DNA of 64,000 bases from Embiotoca jacksoni (Eukaryota > Chordata > Actinopteri > Embiotocidae), in contig JAKOON010000023.1 of NCBI GenBank assembly GCA_022577435.1, positions 1,672,501-1,736,500 of the forward strand, given 5' to 3'. The notes beneath the pieces were generated by a model that made no database searches, was not told the origin of the DNA, and was given only the letters and a program-made list of their open reading frames with translations. Each line of letters opens with the position of its first letter. The stretch's first letter is position 1. Shown here one piece after another: positions 48,927-62,156 of the stretch. Both the position numbers and the translations under genes were made by a program.

Positions 48927-49087
48927 TACGGTGTCTACGTGTTGCTCCTATTTTCAATACTAGATTTCTGATGATCCAGACACTAATGCACAGAAATTAC
49001 CTGCGCCCTGCTGAGAAATGCTGTTGATGGTTTTTGCCATGTATTGCAGGGAGATTGCATAATAGTCGTAAAGTCAATCCAAGGTTA

Positions 49088-49089
<2 letters not shown>

Positions 49090-49151
<62 letters not shown>
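49090..49151. repeat. (TG)n microsatellite
   Basis: A pure TG run of about 62 bases. Confidence 0.97.
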
Positions 49152-49153
<2 letters not shown>

Positions 49154-49288
49154 ATTGATTAGATACCTCTATTATTATTATCATCCCTATGCAACCTGAA
49201 CTATGGTAGCTTTAAAAGGATGGTGCATCATGGCTGTATCATGCATGTCTGGAACTGAATCTGCTTGACACTGTGATGTATATGTCAG

Positions 49289-49316
49289 GCAGGGTGTTGG
49301 GGCACCAACACCCTGC
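49289..49316. other. Perfect 12-bp hairpin next to (CTG)6
   Basis: GCAGGGTGTTGG at 49289-49300 and its exact complement CCAACACCCTGC at 49305-49316 are separated by GGCA. A (CTG)6 run (49313-49330) overlaps the right arm. The stem is too short for a microRNA precursor. Confidence 0.8.
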
Positions 49317-49334
49317 TGCTGCTGCTGCTGCTTC

Positions 49335-50529
49335 TAGCTACTTAAATTAGCCGGGTCCTGCCTCTATCTGGATCACACTTCACCTTTTGTCTCTGTGGGT
49401 GAAATTGGCAAATATGAACATGTTTGGCAAAACACTGTGAGCCAAATCAAGACCAAACACGATGATACAGTTCGGGAGTATTATAGACTGTATTATAAAG
49501 AGTTTGGAGAGACTGCAGGCTCACTAGAGGCTGAACTACAAATTAACACATGTGGATGCAGCTGGCTGCCGACTGTTCCTGTGCTTTCTTTCATCTTCAG
49601 ATGAAAGCTAATTCCCCTTCAGAGCTGAGACTGTTTTTCATGTTTTGACACAGTTTTCACACAGTATCTTTGGTCCCATTTATCCCAGGAGAAATGTCAT
49701 CCATGGAGAAGCGTGGAAAGATATTTTCTTTTTGACACATTCACAGTGCAGAATGAGGTTCATGAAGGGCCACACCTGCCTTTGGCGTCCAGTAGACCGA
49801 TTTCATATGTTCAGGCTAATAAATGGAAATCCCAAAAAGTCAGAATTCACTGTTCCTACTGGGAGAATAAATCACCTTTGAATCCCTTGTGCATAATTTA
49901 ATCTTTTGGTGTATGTGATGATGAAGTGCTGCATCCTCAGGTTGACAGTTTGGGTATCCCGCGGGGGTTTTCCTCATCTTTTCTTCAACTTATCCACTGT
50001 TAATGTGTGAACTTGCGAGCCTACAAGATTTATTAAGCGCTGTATATGTACTCCAGACAGAGTAAAGATTTCTCTCTCTCTTCTATACAACCCTTTGATT
50101 ACACACTGTTGATTTATCTGGTCTGATTCTCAGTTTAAGACCCTTATCAGCAGTTCTGTGTTTCCTGTAAGCTTTTGATATCTGTAAGAAGATATTTTTA
50201 TCTTACGAGTATTTCAGAAACAAAAACAGGTAGGCTATTTTAAGTCATGATTGATGCCACGAAGTGTGATAAAAGTGCCACAGAAATAATTACATGATTG
50301 TGACAGTAGTGGCATCTGCCATCCAGCAGTTAACCATAACACTAAATGTTTCAGTGTAATTATATCCAGTCGGTGTGATAATAAGTAAATCCTCTCATTA
50401 ATTGGGTCTTAGGATTGTGTAGCTCTTGCTGTCACAGCTAATTGACCCCATGAATGAGGTGGCGTACATCTGCCTTCACTCATGCACAACTCTAATTAAC
50501 ACCACCACCATAACCAGAAAGAGAAGTGT

Positions 50530-50560
<31 letters not shown>

Positions 50561-51814
50561 ACATAAGATCTCTTGACCCCAATCAAGCGACCTAGGCCAT
50601 ATGGCTCAGGAAGCATTAATGTACAATTTAGTCAAATATTGTATATGAACACACACCTAACGGGTTTTTAAGTATTTCCATTGTGTCCTGTGATGTAAAA
50701 GGTTTACAGCTGATTCAGGTGGATGGGAAACTTAAGTCTGTCATGTGCAGGCAGTGGTGAACTTGCAATAAGTGAACGATTTGATGGCAAGCGTGTTTCA
50801 GTCAGGCAAACTTACGACGTATTTATGCATTTACCGGATACAGAGACAGATTATAGTTCATTAGGAGTCATGTTTCCTTTTACTCAAGTGTTTGGTTCCT
50901 GAGTAGTATATCTCTCTGTAGCTTATAAATGTTCCATTATGCTCAAGAGCTAGTTGCTGACTTGGCTTGTCTGCCATTTGGTGCTGAGCAGGTAGTGCGC
51001 AGTGGCTTTTAAAGCTTTTTCCTTTTCTTTTCTTTTCTTTTTTTTTTTTTTGTGAAAACAGCAAACAGTAATGTTGTGGGTGGCCACTCCACTATCTTTC
51101 CAGATTCCCATCTGTAAATTGTGGAGTATAAGTATGCCTGGTTGGGAATAACAGCTTCCTGTGACATACAAAATTATAATGGTAATGTTTCAAATTCATC
51201 AGCTGGTCCGATTAGAATTTACTTGCCATAAATGGAAGGGGGTTTAGTGTCTTGCTAGAGGACACTTTGACACGGCTCTGTTATTGATGGACAGTGTAGC
51301 GGTGCAGATGCAATCTGACACTGTCTGCTTACGGGACAGCTTCATTCACCGTGTGGCAGCCACCTCGGAGGATACAGGCATCTATCCTCTTACTCTTCAC
51401 ATGCTAAGCAATGATTTTATATTCTCCCACTGAGATAATAAACAGTGCTGAATATATTGATCAACCCACCTCAAGGTACTATTGCATCAAAGTAGACTAC
51501 AGTTTATTTTGAAGAGCAACTGTTCTGTGTTACTCTCCGTAGTCTCTCCAGACTCCTGGACTCTTACGGACTCTCTGTCTGCCTGCCCACGCTTTCTCTC
51601 CCTTGTTCTTCAATCCTTTAATCTCTGCATAAACCCACTCTGACTTCATAGCCCTGAGTCATACTGTATCACATCTGATGAGTTCTTCCTGTCACTGTGA
51701 CACAGACAGCAGGGGGTGCTGCTCTGTCAATCGCTTCCTGATGTTGCTTGCTGATATGAGCTCAGCTGATTGCCTACCCCTTGTCTGTGTGCTTTAGGAT
51801 ATATATACAGTGAG

Positions 51815-51889
<75 letters not shown>

Positions 51890-52110
51890 TTAGCACTTGA
51901 TTGGAGAATTCATTCATATCATCAGCTAATTATTTCTAATTTAATGCAAATAAGTCTATGTACAAAATATAAATCTGTCATGATGATCATGCACATCGAT
52001 AAGAAGGACATTGAAGCTGCAGGAGTTGAAAGATGTATTTTGATGTTTTACTTATGTAGCTACAGTGTCGCAGTCAATCACAAGTTTCTTAAAATTAAAG
52101 TTAATTGTAG
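49335..52110. other. Intergenic with TG microsatellites
   Basis: No gene was recognised. Contains TG runs at 50532-50560 and 51819-51886 and a T-rich tract at 51010-51051. Confidence 0.5.
51819..51886. repeat. (TG)n microsatellite
   Basis: A TG run of about 68 bases, preceded by a short ATATATATA stretch. Confidence 0.96.
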
Positions 52111-52702
52111 TACAACCCCATTTCTGAAATAGTTGGGATGCTGTGTAAAATGTAAATAAAAACAAAATGCAATGATTTGCAAATCTCAAACCCATATGTG
52201 GTTACAAATAGACCATAGACAACATATCAACTGTTGAAACTGAGAAATGTTTGTGTTTTATGTAAAATATGTGCTTTTAAAAAATGTGATGCCAGCAACA
52301 CGTCTCAAAAACATTGGGACATGGACATGTTCACCACTGTTTTGCATCAGTTCTTCTTTTTACAACTCTGTAAACATTTGGGAACTGAGGAAATGAGTTT
52401 CTGGAGTTTTTCAGTTGAAATGTTGTCCTATTCTTGCTATTCTTATATACGATTCAAGCTGCTCAACAGTTCAGGGTCTTGTTTGTCTTATTTTTCATCA
52501 TATGATGAGCCAAATTCATAAAATTGGAGACAGGTCTGGACTGCAGGCAGGCCAATTTAGCACCTGGACTCTTCTACGACGGAGCCATGCTGTTGAAATA
52601 CGTTCAGAATGTGGTTTGGCATTGTTTTGCTGAAATAAGTAAGGCCTTCTCTGAAAGAGATGTTGTCTGGATGGCAGCATATGTTGCTCCAGAACCTGTA
52701 TA

Positions 52703-54318
52703 CAGTGCATCCGGAAAGTATTCACAACGCTTCACTTTTTCCACATTTTGTTATGTTACAGCCTTATTCCAAAATGGATTAAATACATTTTACATACGTA
52801 CACACAATATCCTATAATGACAAGGTGAAAAAAGTTTGTTTAAAATTTTTGCAAATCTATTCAAAATAAAGAAAGAAAATATAACACATACATAAGTATT
52901 CAAAGCCTTTGCTCAATACTTTGTTGAAGCACCTTTGGCAGCAATTACAGCCTCAAGTCTTTTTGACTATGATGCCACAAGCTTGGCACACCTATTTTTG
53001 GACAGTTTCTCCCATTCTTCTTTGCGGGAACTCTCAAGCTCCATCAGGTTGGATGGGGAGCGTCGGTGCACAGCCATTTTCAGATCTCTCCAGAGATGTT
53101 CAATCGGGTTCAAGTCTGGGCTCTGGCTGGGCCTCTCAAAGACATTCACAGAGTTGTCCCGAAGCCACTCCTTTGTTATCTTGGCTGTGTGCTTCGGGTC
53201 GTTGTCCTGTTGGAAGATGAACCTTTGCCCCAGTCTGAGATCCAGAGCGTTCTGGAGAAGGTTTTCATCAAGGATGTCTCTGTACATTGCTGCATTCATC
53301 TTGCCCTCGATCCTGACTAGTCTCCCAGTTCCTGCCGCTGAAAAACATCCCCACAGCATGCTTCACTGTAGGGATGGTATTGGCCAGGTGATGAGTGGTG
53401 CCTGGTTTCCTCCAGACATGACGCTTGGCATTCAGGCCAAAGAGTTCAATCTTTGTTTCATCAAACCAGAGAATTTTATTTCTCATGGTCTGAGAGTCCT
53501 TCAGGGGCCTTTTGGCAAACTCCAGGCGGGCTGTCATGCCTTTTACTGAGGAGTGGCTTCCATCTGGCCACTCTACCATACAGGCCTGCTTGGTGGAGTG
53601 CTGCAGAGATGGTTGTCCTTCTGGAAGGTTCTCCTCTCTTCACAGAGCAACGCTGGAGCTCTGTCAGAGTGACCATCGGGTTCTTGGTCACCTCCCTGAC
53701 TAAGGCCCTTCTCCCCCAATCGCTCAGTTTGGCCGGGCGACCAAAGAGTCCAGGAAGAGTCCTGGTGGTTCCAAACTTCTTCCATTTACGGATGATGGAG
53801 GCCACTGTGCTCATTGGGACCTTCAATGCTGCAGACATTTTTTTGTACCCTTCCCCAGAACTGTGCCTCGATACAATCCTGTCTCGGAGGTCTACAGACA
53901 ATTCCTTGGACTTCATGGCTTGGTTTGTGCTTTGACATGCACTGTCAACTGTGGGACCTTATATAGACGGTGTGTGCCTTTCCAAATCATGTCCAATCAA
54001 CTGAATTTATCACAGATGGACGCCAATCAAGTTGGAGAAACATCTCAAGGATGATCAGTGGAAACGGGATGCACCTGAGCTCAATTTTGAGTGTCATGGC
54101 AATGGCTGTGAATACTTATGTATATGTGATTTTTTGTTTGTTTTTTATTTTTAATAGATTTGCAAAAATTTCAAAAAAACGTTTTTCACGTTATCATTAT
54201 GGGGTATTGTGTGTCTAATTTTGAGGGAAAAAAATAATTTAATCCATTTTGGAATAAGGCTGTAACATAACAAAATGTGGAAAAAGTAAAGCGCTGTGAA
54301 TACTTTCCGGATGCGTTG
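52703..54318 (-). mobile_element. Inner Tc1-like DNA transposon
   Basis: A 1616-base element with long terminal inverted repeats: CAGTGCATCCGGAAAGTATT at 52703 and its near-perfect inverse ending at 54318 (CAACGCATCCGGAAAGTATT on the minus strand). TA duplications at 52701-52702 and 54319-54320 flank it. It carries a degenerate transposase on the minus strand (52913-53916). It sits inside the outer element at 52113-55212, so it arrived later. Confidence 0.93.
52913..53916 (-). pseudogene. Tc1-like transposase, broken
   Basis: The protein would run from an ATG at 53914-53916 to a TGA at 52913-52915, about 335-340 residues. The N-terminal paired-type helix-turn-helix region (LSVDLRDRIVSRHSSGEGYK, then STVASIIRKWKKFG and GRPAKLS) reads in one frame. 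The frame shifts near 53540 and again near 53355, and a stop at 52967-52969 replaces a codon close to the C-terminus. Elements of the DDE catalytic core are visible in the other frames: ILWFDETKIELFG, FIFQQDNDPKHTAK and SPDLNPIEHLWRDLK. At least three lesions make it non-autonomous. Confidence 0.9.
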
Positions 54319-55219
54319 TATGTTGTTCAGTTTTGATGCTAGGTTTTTAACTGAGCGCTGATAATAAGTTGGGTCGTTCCTCTGCTCTTTAACCTGGAAG
54401 ATGCAGAATCCATGATTTTCCAAAAGAATCTCAAATTTTTATTTGTTAGACCACAGGACAGTTTTCCACTTCACCTCAGTCCATCTTAAATCAGTTTGGG
54501 CCATGAGAAGGTAGCAGCGTTTCTAGATCATGTTTATATATGGTTTCTTCTTTGCATGGTAGAGTTTTAACCACCATTGGTGGATGCAGTGATGAACTGT
54601 ATTAACCGGCAATGGTTTTTGTGAAAGTTTTTACACCAGACAATGTTTTTCACTACAGAACAGTGTCTGTATTTAATGCTGTGCTGCCTGAGGGCCCGAA
54701 GATCACAGCCATCCAATACTGGTTTTCAGCCTTGTCCCTTAAGTATAGAAATTTCTCTGGATTCTCTGAATCTTTTAATGATATTATGAACCATCATGAA
54801 ATCCCCAAATTCTTTACAATTTTACATTGAGGAACATTATTCTTATATATTTGCTCTATTTTTCCAGTCTTTCACAGTGATGAACCCCTCACCATCTTCA
54901 CTGTTGAGAGTCTGCCTCTCTGAAATGCTCTTTTTGTACTCATGGCCATGTACTTGTGAGATGTTCAACCAGGTGTGTTTTTTTAATCTTTACACAACTT
55001 TTCCAGTCTTTTGTTGCCTCTGTTCCAACTTTTTTGAGATGTGTTGCTGGCATCAAAATCAAAATGAGCGTATATTTTACATAAAACATTAACCTTTCTC
55101 CGTTTCAAAACTTGATATGTTGTCTTTGGTGTATTTGCAATAATATATGGGTGCATTCTGTTTTTATTGACATTTTAAACACAGCCTCCCAACATTTTTG
55201 GAAACGGGGTTGTATATGA

Positions 55220-56770
55220 CTAAATCTCAAAATTCAACCGCTGTACAACACTTTTAAAACTTTTATATTTGCACCAAATGGGAACCACATTTTATCTGTT
55301 ATTTTGTTGTTATCATTCTGGTTTTTGTCACAATAAAAGTTAGAGTTTGATTTACAGTCATTTAAACTTCATTCAGCTTCATAGTATCTTTTCCAACTTG
55401 CTGCAGTTGTTATATAGTGACTGTTGGCAAGTATTACTGTAAATATAATCCATCCTGACCAATCAAACAAATGCATTCTGCCCACTGAGCAGTGTAATAG
55501 ATAGGATTATCAAGCTTTGCCAATCACCAATTTGCACACACTAATTTCTGCTCTGGAGGGCTTTCCAGGAAGTGGAGCATGTTTATACAAAGTCAGTGGT
55601 TTTATATCCACATTCAATATATGGGAAGACATGTTGATCGGGGAAAATGTCATAGCATCCTGCTCACGATGCAGAAACAAAATAAAGATACATCATGCAA
55701 CGGAGATGTGGTGAAATCCACAAAATGGATTGACTGTTTGAAATCGCATGAATTCCTCAACCTGCTTTTTTTTCTTTTGGTGATTACAAGAACATGCAAC
55801 AATGTAAAGCCCATTTGTGATGTGATCAAAAACATAACAGGATCTGATATCAGATAGACATCATATGACTGAAAGGCCTTCAATCTGTTGCTTCAGTTTT
55901 GAATAAATGGATGTTTTTTTCCCCCATGTTGCTGTGATCTGGTTTGTTGTAATCACTCTGTATGACGAAAGCACAGCCGATACCTCAGGGTAACTGTGGA
56001 GTAACAGTGTGCCTCATCCCCCTTCCTCTTGGGCTCAGTGTGTGCGTAAGTGTGCGTTTTGCAGTAGGGTGGGGACATGCTGTGTGTCTTGGTGTGGGGC
56101 TTGTGGGTGAGGAAGAGACAGAAGGAGAAAGAGAGCTGGTCCGCAGCTTTACCCTTCCAGTGACTCAGCAGTTTCAGAGAGGAATTTTTGTAAATAATCC
56201 CCTCTTCTCATTTCTGCTTCCTTCACCCCTTTATCCCCTTTGCCCTTTTCACACTCCATCACCCCCTCTTGCCTCCTCGCATGAAATAATCATTTATGTC
56301 TCATTACTTAATTGCTTTTGTACATAAAAATAACATCTCATAATTATAATGACTTTCAATTATAGAAAAAGGGGACAGCAAATGTGAAAACTCATCATCA
56401 CACATCCGTTGTTCTATTATTGCTCCTCTTCTAGAAGAGTGATTGAGGTGGGAAACATAATCTGGTGAAATTAAGAAAAAAAATAAAAAGGCTAGGCATT
56501 ATTTAAATTCTTTTGGTTTGTGGTGTGATCTTCAGCTGAGTACCAATCACTGACAGCCCTCATCTGTTTAGTGCAGAGAGAGACGTCAGAAGCACTTTGC
56601 TGAAAGCACAGAGATGCAGGGACAGAAATAGACCATTCTGGGATATCTGAGGAGAGGAGGCGAAGGGAGAGGCCCTGGGTATTTTGCCATCCTAGATAAC
56701 ACATACTCTCCAGTCTGGTGGGGTGGAGAATTAATGCCAGCAGAGACAATGGAGAGCAGAAGCAGTGGGT
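55220..56770. other. Intergenic, nothing recognised
   Basis: No exon chain or identifiable repeat was recognised apart from short homopolymers. Confidence 0.45.
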
Positions 56771-56779
56771 CATACATTG

Positions 56780-56782
<3 letters not shown>

Positions 56783-56848
<66 letters not shown>

Positions 56849-56871
56849 TGTGTGCGTGCGTGCGTGTGTGT
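56783..56871. repeat. (TG)n/(CGTG)n compound microsatellite
   Basis: A TG run of about 48 bases grades into CGTG tetranucleotides and back to TG. Alternating purine/pyrimidine sequence of this length is a candidate Z-DNA former. Confidence 0.96.
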
Positions 56872-57189
56872 CTGAGCCATCGGGTGGTCACAGCGGCGGT
56901 GGTCTGATAGAAGACAGAAGAAGAAAGGAAATGATCAGCCTTATTAGATTAGGAAGAGAGACTACAAGGATCATGGGGACGCTAGAGAACATTTGTAATG
57001 TCAGATCACACGTGTTGAGGGTGTAAAATGAAAAACTAAGCTGTGATCATCTGCCTGAGATGTACCAAATACAGCACATTTTGGTTTGAGGACCGTATTT
57101 GATGAATATTTTGAATCACTGTTTAATTTCACTTGATTATTGTTTTTTATTTAGAAGATTTCTGTATGTGAGTGCAGTGACGGCTTTAT

Positions 57190-57640
57190 GTCAGTAGGGG
57201 TGGGCGATAATACTCTAAAATTATAGCACAGTATTTCAGAGTATTTCTGCCATGACTATATTCTTGACAATATGACAAACATTTAATCATTAATTTCAAG
57301 AACATATACAATTATATTTAAATAAGTATTTATATGTCAGCATTTTTTTGATATTTCATAGAAAATTACAAGACATGACATGAATGTCTGTAAGTTCATG
57401 GTGGTCCATTCCATAGTTGTTGGGATATTCTAGGTCTGTACCAAAGGTGGTGGGCCAACTGAATTACATTACCATCCAGATAGTTCTTGAACTGTAGCAT
57501 GGCTTTTTGTGGTAGTTTTTTGTCGCTATCTTTATGAATCTGGTCTTAATCATGCTTTCAAATCTGACTGGACACTGGACCGGTTTGAAAATTCAGGATG
57601 TTGTTGACTATTTTGGGGTCTGAAACCAGGCTAACGTGAT
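57190..57640. repeat. Possible degenerate DNA-transposon fragment
   Basis: The string CAGTAGGGGTGGGCGATAAT at about 57192 resembles the start of hAT-type non-autonomous elements (CAGGGGTGGGCGATA) common in fish. No matching inverted end was found nearby, so assignment is weak. Confidence 0.25.
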
Positions 57641-57649
57641 GCACAAACT

Positions 57650-60600
57650 CTTCATGACCTTAGCTGTGACCATCATGACGACTCCTTCCGTTAAGCCCGC
57701 TCGACATGCTCAGCTTGGAAATTACGTCTCTCAACATTTTAGTTCAAAATCAGTGGAAACCTCACGTCAGCCATGTCACACTGAACGAAGGGCCATCATG
57801 ACTGATTTGACTTTTTCTCGAAGCTCACAGTGTGCCCACAGCTCACTCCCACTCATCCCCATTACTCACCTCCTATTTATACTGGTTTAACTTATCATGT
57901 GAAGGACAGATATGATGCAGGAGATCAAGTCTGTCTAGCTGTCAGAATGACATGGGTTACAGAACAAGATGAGTAAAGTAGATATTCTGTAGACTAATTA
58001 AGTGAAGTCATTTACGGTTTTCACATCTCTATTTCATGTTCATCATGGCTGCCCATCATTCAAAAATTGTGCTCAACATGAAGGCAAGTTTGAAAGGCAT
58101 CACTTAAGTTTTAATTGCAACTGAGACTAAATTCTTTTGTTATATTTCCTCATGAGCACAACAATGTAATTTCAGTTTGTGTATGTGTATACTGTATCTT
58201 CTTTTTGAAATATATTTTTTCTCTATTGCACCATCGTGTTTGCAGTAAATTTCACAAAGATGTCTGATAGTATGACAGGCCCTGTCTTCGATTGAGTGGT
58301 TTTAAGAGTACAGTATTTCATACTGGAAACCTTTCCAACAACTCTTCAGACCCTTTTTCTAAACAGTAGGTCAAAAAGGTGATCGGACCACATCTTTGAA
58401 GTGTTTTTTGTGACCTTTCTTTGTTCCTTTCTCCTTCATGTTATCCAACACTATATAATTAGCTGGATTCATACCTTTTTTTTTTTTTTAGGTACAAGTG
58501 ATTTAGCTCACCTCTCCAAATGATGCAGTGATGCAGTTATTTAAGAAAACATGAATGTTGTCGGCGTCATAATTACAGATGTACTGAGCAGGGGAATCTT
58601 TTGATTAGCTCAGAAACTCTAGACTATAGTATAGTAAAGTAACACAAAATATAAAAAATTCACAAATTCAAAGTACATGATCATTGAACACATGTTGGGT
58701 TTTAGTTGCAAATAGGGAAATTATTTAGTGCTGACTTGGTGCGTGGATGAAACTGTGGCATTTAGGCAGTGGCCCACTTTTCCCAGTTGGTAATTAATCC
58801 TTATCAATAAGTGACAAAACGCATGAGATTAGCAATGCATGTCAAGATCAATAAAATACAACAGATACCTGAAAGTGGAAAATACTGGAATAGTTATAAA
58901 AAATATTTATCAATGAGAGAAGCTCATATCAGTTGACTGAACAGCACCTGCTAAAGATGTAAACAAGTGAAATGTTCTGTGAAAAGCAACTTAAAGAACA
59001 CCTGACTAGTAATGTCCAGTCATATTCACGCAGGTGCAAAACAAGGCCTTTTAGACCTGATAGATGCCAACGGTATTATTGCTGCCATTTCCCAAATCTC
59101 CTCTTTATGTGCTCATTTCGACATATACTTGACTTTCTTGAAAAAATGTTGAGGCATTTCTACACCGCCACAGAACAGAACTGAACACACAGCACAGACG
59201 GTCCATACCGTTTTGGCATGAAAAGTATAGACCAGTCAAACATTTGAACAAACTTGCAACAGGATTTTAATTTTGACAGTTAAAATACTGAGTAAAGAGT
59301 ATCGAGTAACTTAACTTAAACTTTTGACTGGTAGAACAGTGTACAGTGCCTGGGGATCCACTGCAGCTGGAAATAAAAGTAAATATTATGTGTGTCTGCT
59401 GTAAAAAAAACAAGTACAACAAGCAAAGTGTTTGTATTTGCATGACTTCATCCCGCCAGCATTCACACTCTACCAATTAAAGGCCCTGCATATATGTTTA
59501 ATTTTTATGACAACTAACATCACGAGTCACTACACTACTGCAGACTGGAGCATCCTAATAAACTAAATTTACATGGCCATGTACATATCCTCAATCAGAT
59601 TTGGCTACATTGTTACACTGACTGGTCAACATTTTTATCGTTCCAGAAGAGTGATTAAGAGACAGAGAACTAACATTTCCCTCCAACAATTATAATTTAC
59701 ACATTATTGAATGTGTTGCATACTTAAATACTTTTGACCAGATGACAGTATCCTACTGTCCTTTGTTGGCCAGTCTCCTCTGCTTAAATGAACTAAAACC
59801 AGGAAAAAAAATGGGTTCAAGGAGAATCAAGGTGACTATAAAGCATTGCTTTGACCACATATGTTACAGGAAACAGATAGAGTGGACTCCCATTCTTTTA
59901 GCAAAACATTGTTTTCCCAAAAACGTTGGTAGAATATGGAGACTCACATAAGTTGTTGTTATGACCTGACCCTGATGAGCCCTGTGTGAGTGTGTGTCCT
60001 ACTTGTTTTTTAAGTCTCATTATAGTTTCTGGAGTTGACTGGCTTCATAGGAAACACACCAGCACGCCTTGTTGCTGTAGAGTAGATGAGGATCCTCATC
60101 AGTGGGTGGTTAAAGTTGAAGGCTGCTACCATGAACATAGTAGCGCTACGCCTTGTTGCTAACACTGTATTCTCTGCTGAAGACCACAGGTCCTATTCAA
60201 GCTTCAGTCTCTGTTGTTCTAGTTTCTACAACTTATGTTTTTGCATTGAGAGGGAACAGTTTCTTTGTATTTAGTGTGTGAATTCCTCAGTAAGGAAATT
60301 TCCCTCACCTTCTCCTGCGTCTGAGTCTGCATTTGGGTCCTTTCTCCTTTTGTCAGCTGTAAACACAGTCCTAAAGCAGAACAAATTGGAGTAAATAAAG
60401 GCAAATATGTCACATCATGCTGGGAAACAAAACATGCAGGCACACATCAGACACTCTGATGAGCCATGAGAACATTTGAATGCATTTGTTTGTCTTAGCA
60501 GGACTTACCCAATGTCTATTTGTTTCCAGGTGGGAGTGAGATATGAGGGTGCTGTTAGGACCCAGGGGTGCTGTGTTTGAAGATGATGGATGCTGTAGGA

Positions 60601-61228
60601 TTTCTCTGTCCTCCTGACAATTAAGACTGTCACTGCTGCTGCCCCCCCTCCCCCTCTCCCCCTCCACACACACACACACACAGTCATCAATCTTTTCTTT
60701 AGGCTACTTAAAATCACTACCAAAGATTATGTTTCTGCACAGAGTGCTGGATTCCACTAGAAAAATGCAAAACCCCTCCACAGTATATTAGTGATTGTAG
60801 TCACATAGCCAAACAGTGACAGGGCAGAACATATTGGCCCCTGGGCTAATGCGCAACAACAACAAAAAGCCCAACAGTCAGAATTAAAAAGCTCTGTTAA
60901 AGGGCCACAGCAACAAATAGTTTCTCTTGTTTATAGTTTTCTCTGTTTACTGTCACTTTCTTTCACTCCCATCATCTGAGCTGGTGGTTTTCACAGAGTG
61001 AATCTTTAACAGTGCAGAAACAGGAAAAAGGACATTGATAAAGCTTTTTTAACCTTGCTTTTTCTTTCCCCCTACAAGGAGAAGGGGAGAAATAATGAAG
61101 ATAGAAATTTTAAAAAGATAAGATAAATTCTTGCTTTTGTTTGCAGTATGGGTCATGATAACTCGTGGAAACTTGATGTCTCATTAGTTTATGAAAGCTC
61201 TGCAATAGTATGGTGGATATTTTTGTCT

Positions 61229-61230
<2 letters not shown>
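57650..61230. other. Intergenic, nothing recognised
   Basis: No gene was found on either strand. A C-rich and CA-repeat stretch occurs at 60641-60682. Confidence 0.45.

Positions 61231-61233
<3 letters not shown>

Positions 61234-61308
<75 letters not shown>
61234..61308. repeat. (TG)n microsatellite
   Basis: A TG run of about 75 bases, the longest pure dinucleotide run in the window. Confidence 0.97.
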
Positions 61309-61314
<6 letters not shown>

Positions 61315-62156
61315 CTGCTCTGATGAATAGCCGCAGTGTCACTGAGTACAGACCTTGACAGAGCAGAACAGATGAGATGATTCAGAAGCAAACCATTGTC
61401 CTGGCTCTCATCACTTCAGTTGGCGGCCCAGAGCAAATATTATCGGAGGAAGTGGATGATGGAGTAAAACTATTGAGCATGGGGCCTTCGTTTCCTGTCG
61501 CAAGGCAACCACAGCTGAACGAGCCTAAAGACCCAAGGAGATTAAATGTTTCGCTAATGAACCAAAGTGCTTGTAGGAAAAAAAAAAAAGGTAATAATAT
61601 CTGCCTGGAGATTTTTGTTTTTTTCCATTTCTCTATGAATCATATTTCCTGTTCTTTGTATTTCTAGAATAACGCTGATGTACTCATCTCATCTGGCCCC
61701 CTTTTGAACATCCTCCTCTGTATTTCTCTCCTGTTCTTTAGGCCAGGGGGTTCATGGATGTTTCTGGGTCGATTGTAATGGGAAAATGTTTAGCAGAGCA
61801 GATCTATGGAGTTCAGCTCAGGCCAGCTGCTCACAGAGAGCTGAGCAGACACCCTTCAGCGTTGCCATGGTAAATGTTAAAGTGGTTTACCTGAGGCTTA
61901 AAATGACTGTATTTTGAGGAAAATTACGTGAGTCATAGCCAAGAGAACAAATAGGCTTAAATGTGTGAGACATATTTACTGAGACGACAATTTTTTGACA
62001 GTGCCTACAAATCTCCATTGTTTATAAAGATTTCTCAAATGCAAATGAAGAAGTAAATGATGTAGTTACTATGCATGGAAGGGGCTAGTTTTTTGGGACT
62101 CACTAAAAAAGAATCCCAACAACAAAAGTCTAGCTGTTCAATAAAGTACAATAGTC

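Larger units (their letters stand above)
52113..55212 (-). mobile_element. Outer Tc1/mariner-type transposon, interrupted
   Basis: The ends are CAACCCCATTTCTGAAATAG at 52113 and the inverted CAACCCCGTTTCC form ending at 55212, each flanked by TA (52111-52112 and 55213-55214), the target site of this superfamily. Without the inner insert the element is about 1.48 kb. Minus-strand transposase remains are visible on both sides of the insert: at 54151-54423 a fragment with NHGFCIFQVKEQRNDP and YYQRSVKN, and at 52516-52725 a fragment with VLEQHMLPSRQHLF, YLFQQNNAKPH and WPACSPDLSPI. The second catalytic position, normally Asp in FQQDNAKPH, is Asn here. About 30 residues expected between the two fragments are missing. 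The copy is dead. Confidence 0.75.

Noticed and set aside
51770..52132. Open frame across a TG repeat
   Set aside because: Val/Cys alternation is dictated by the dinucleotide repeat; the same applies to frames at 8-211, 56784-57026 and 61148-61330.
52935..53549. Long + strand open frame (204 codons) and other + strand frames to 53935
   Set aside because: They are shadows of the Tc1 transposase, which reads on the minus strand.
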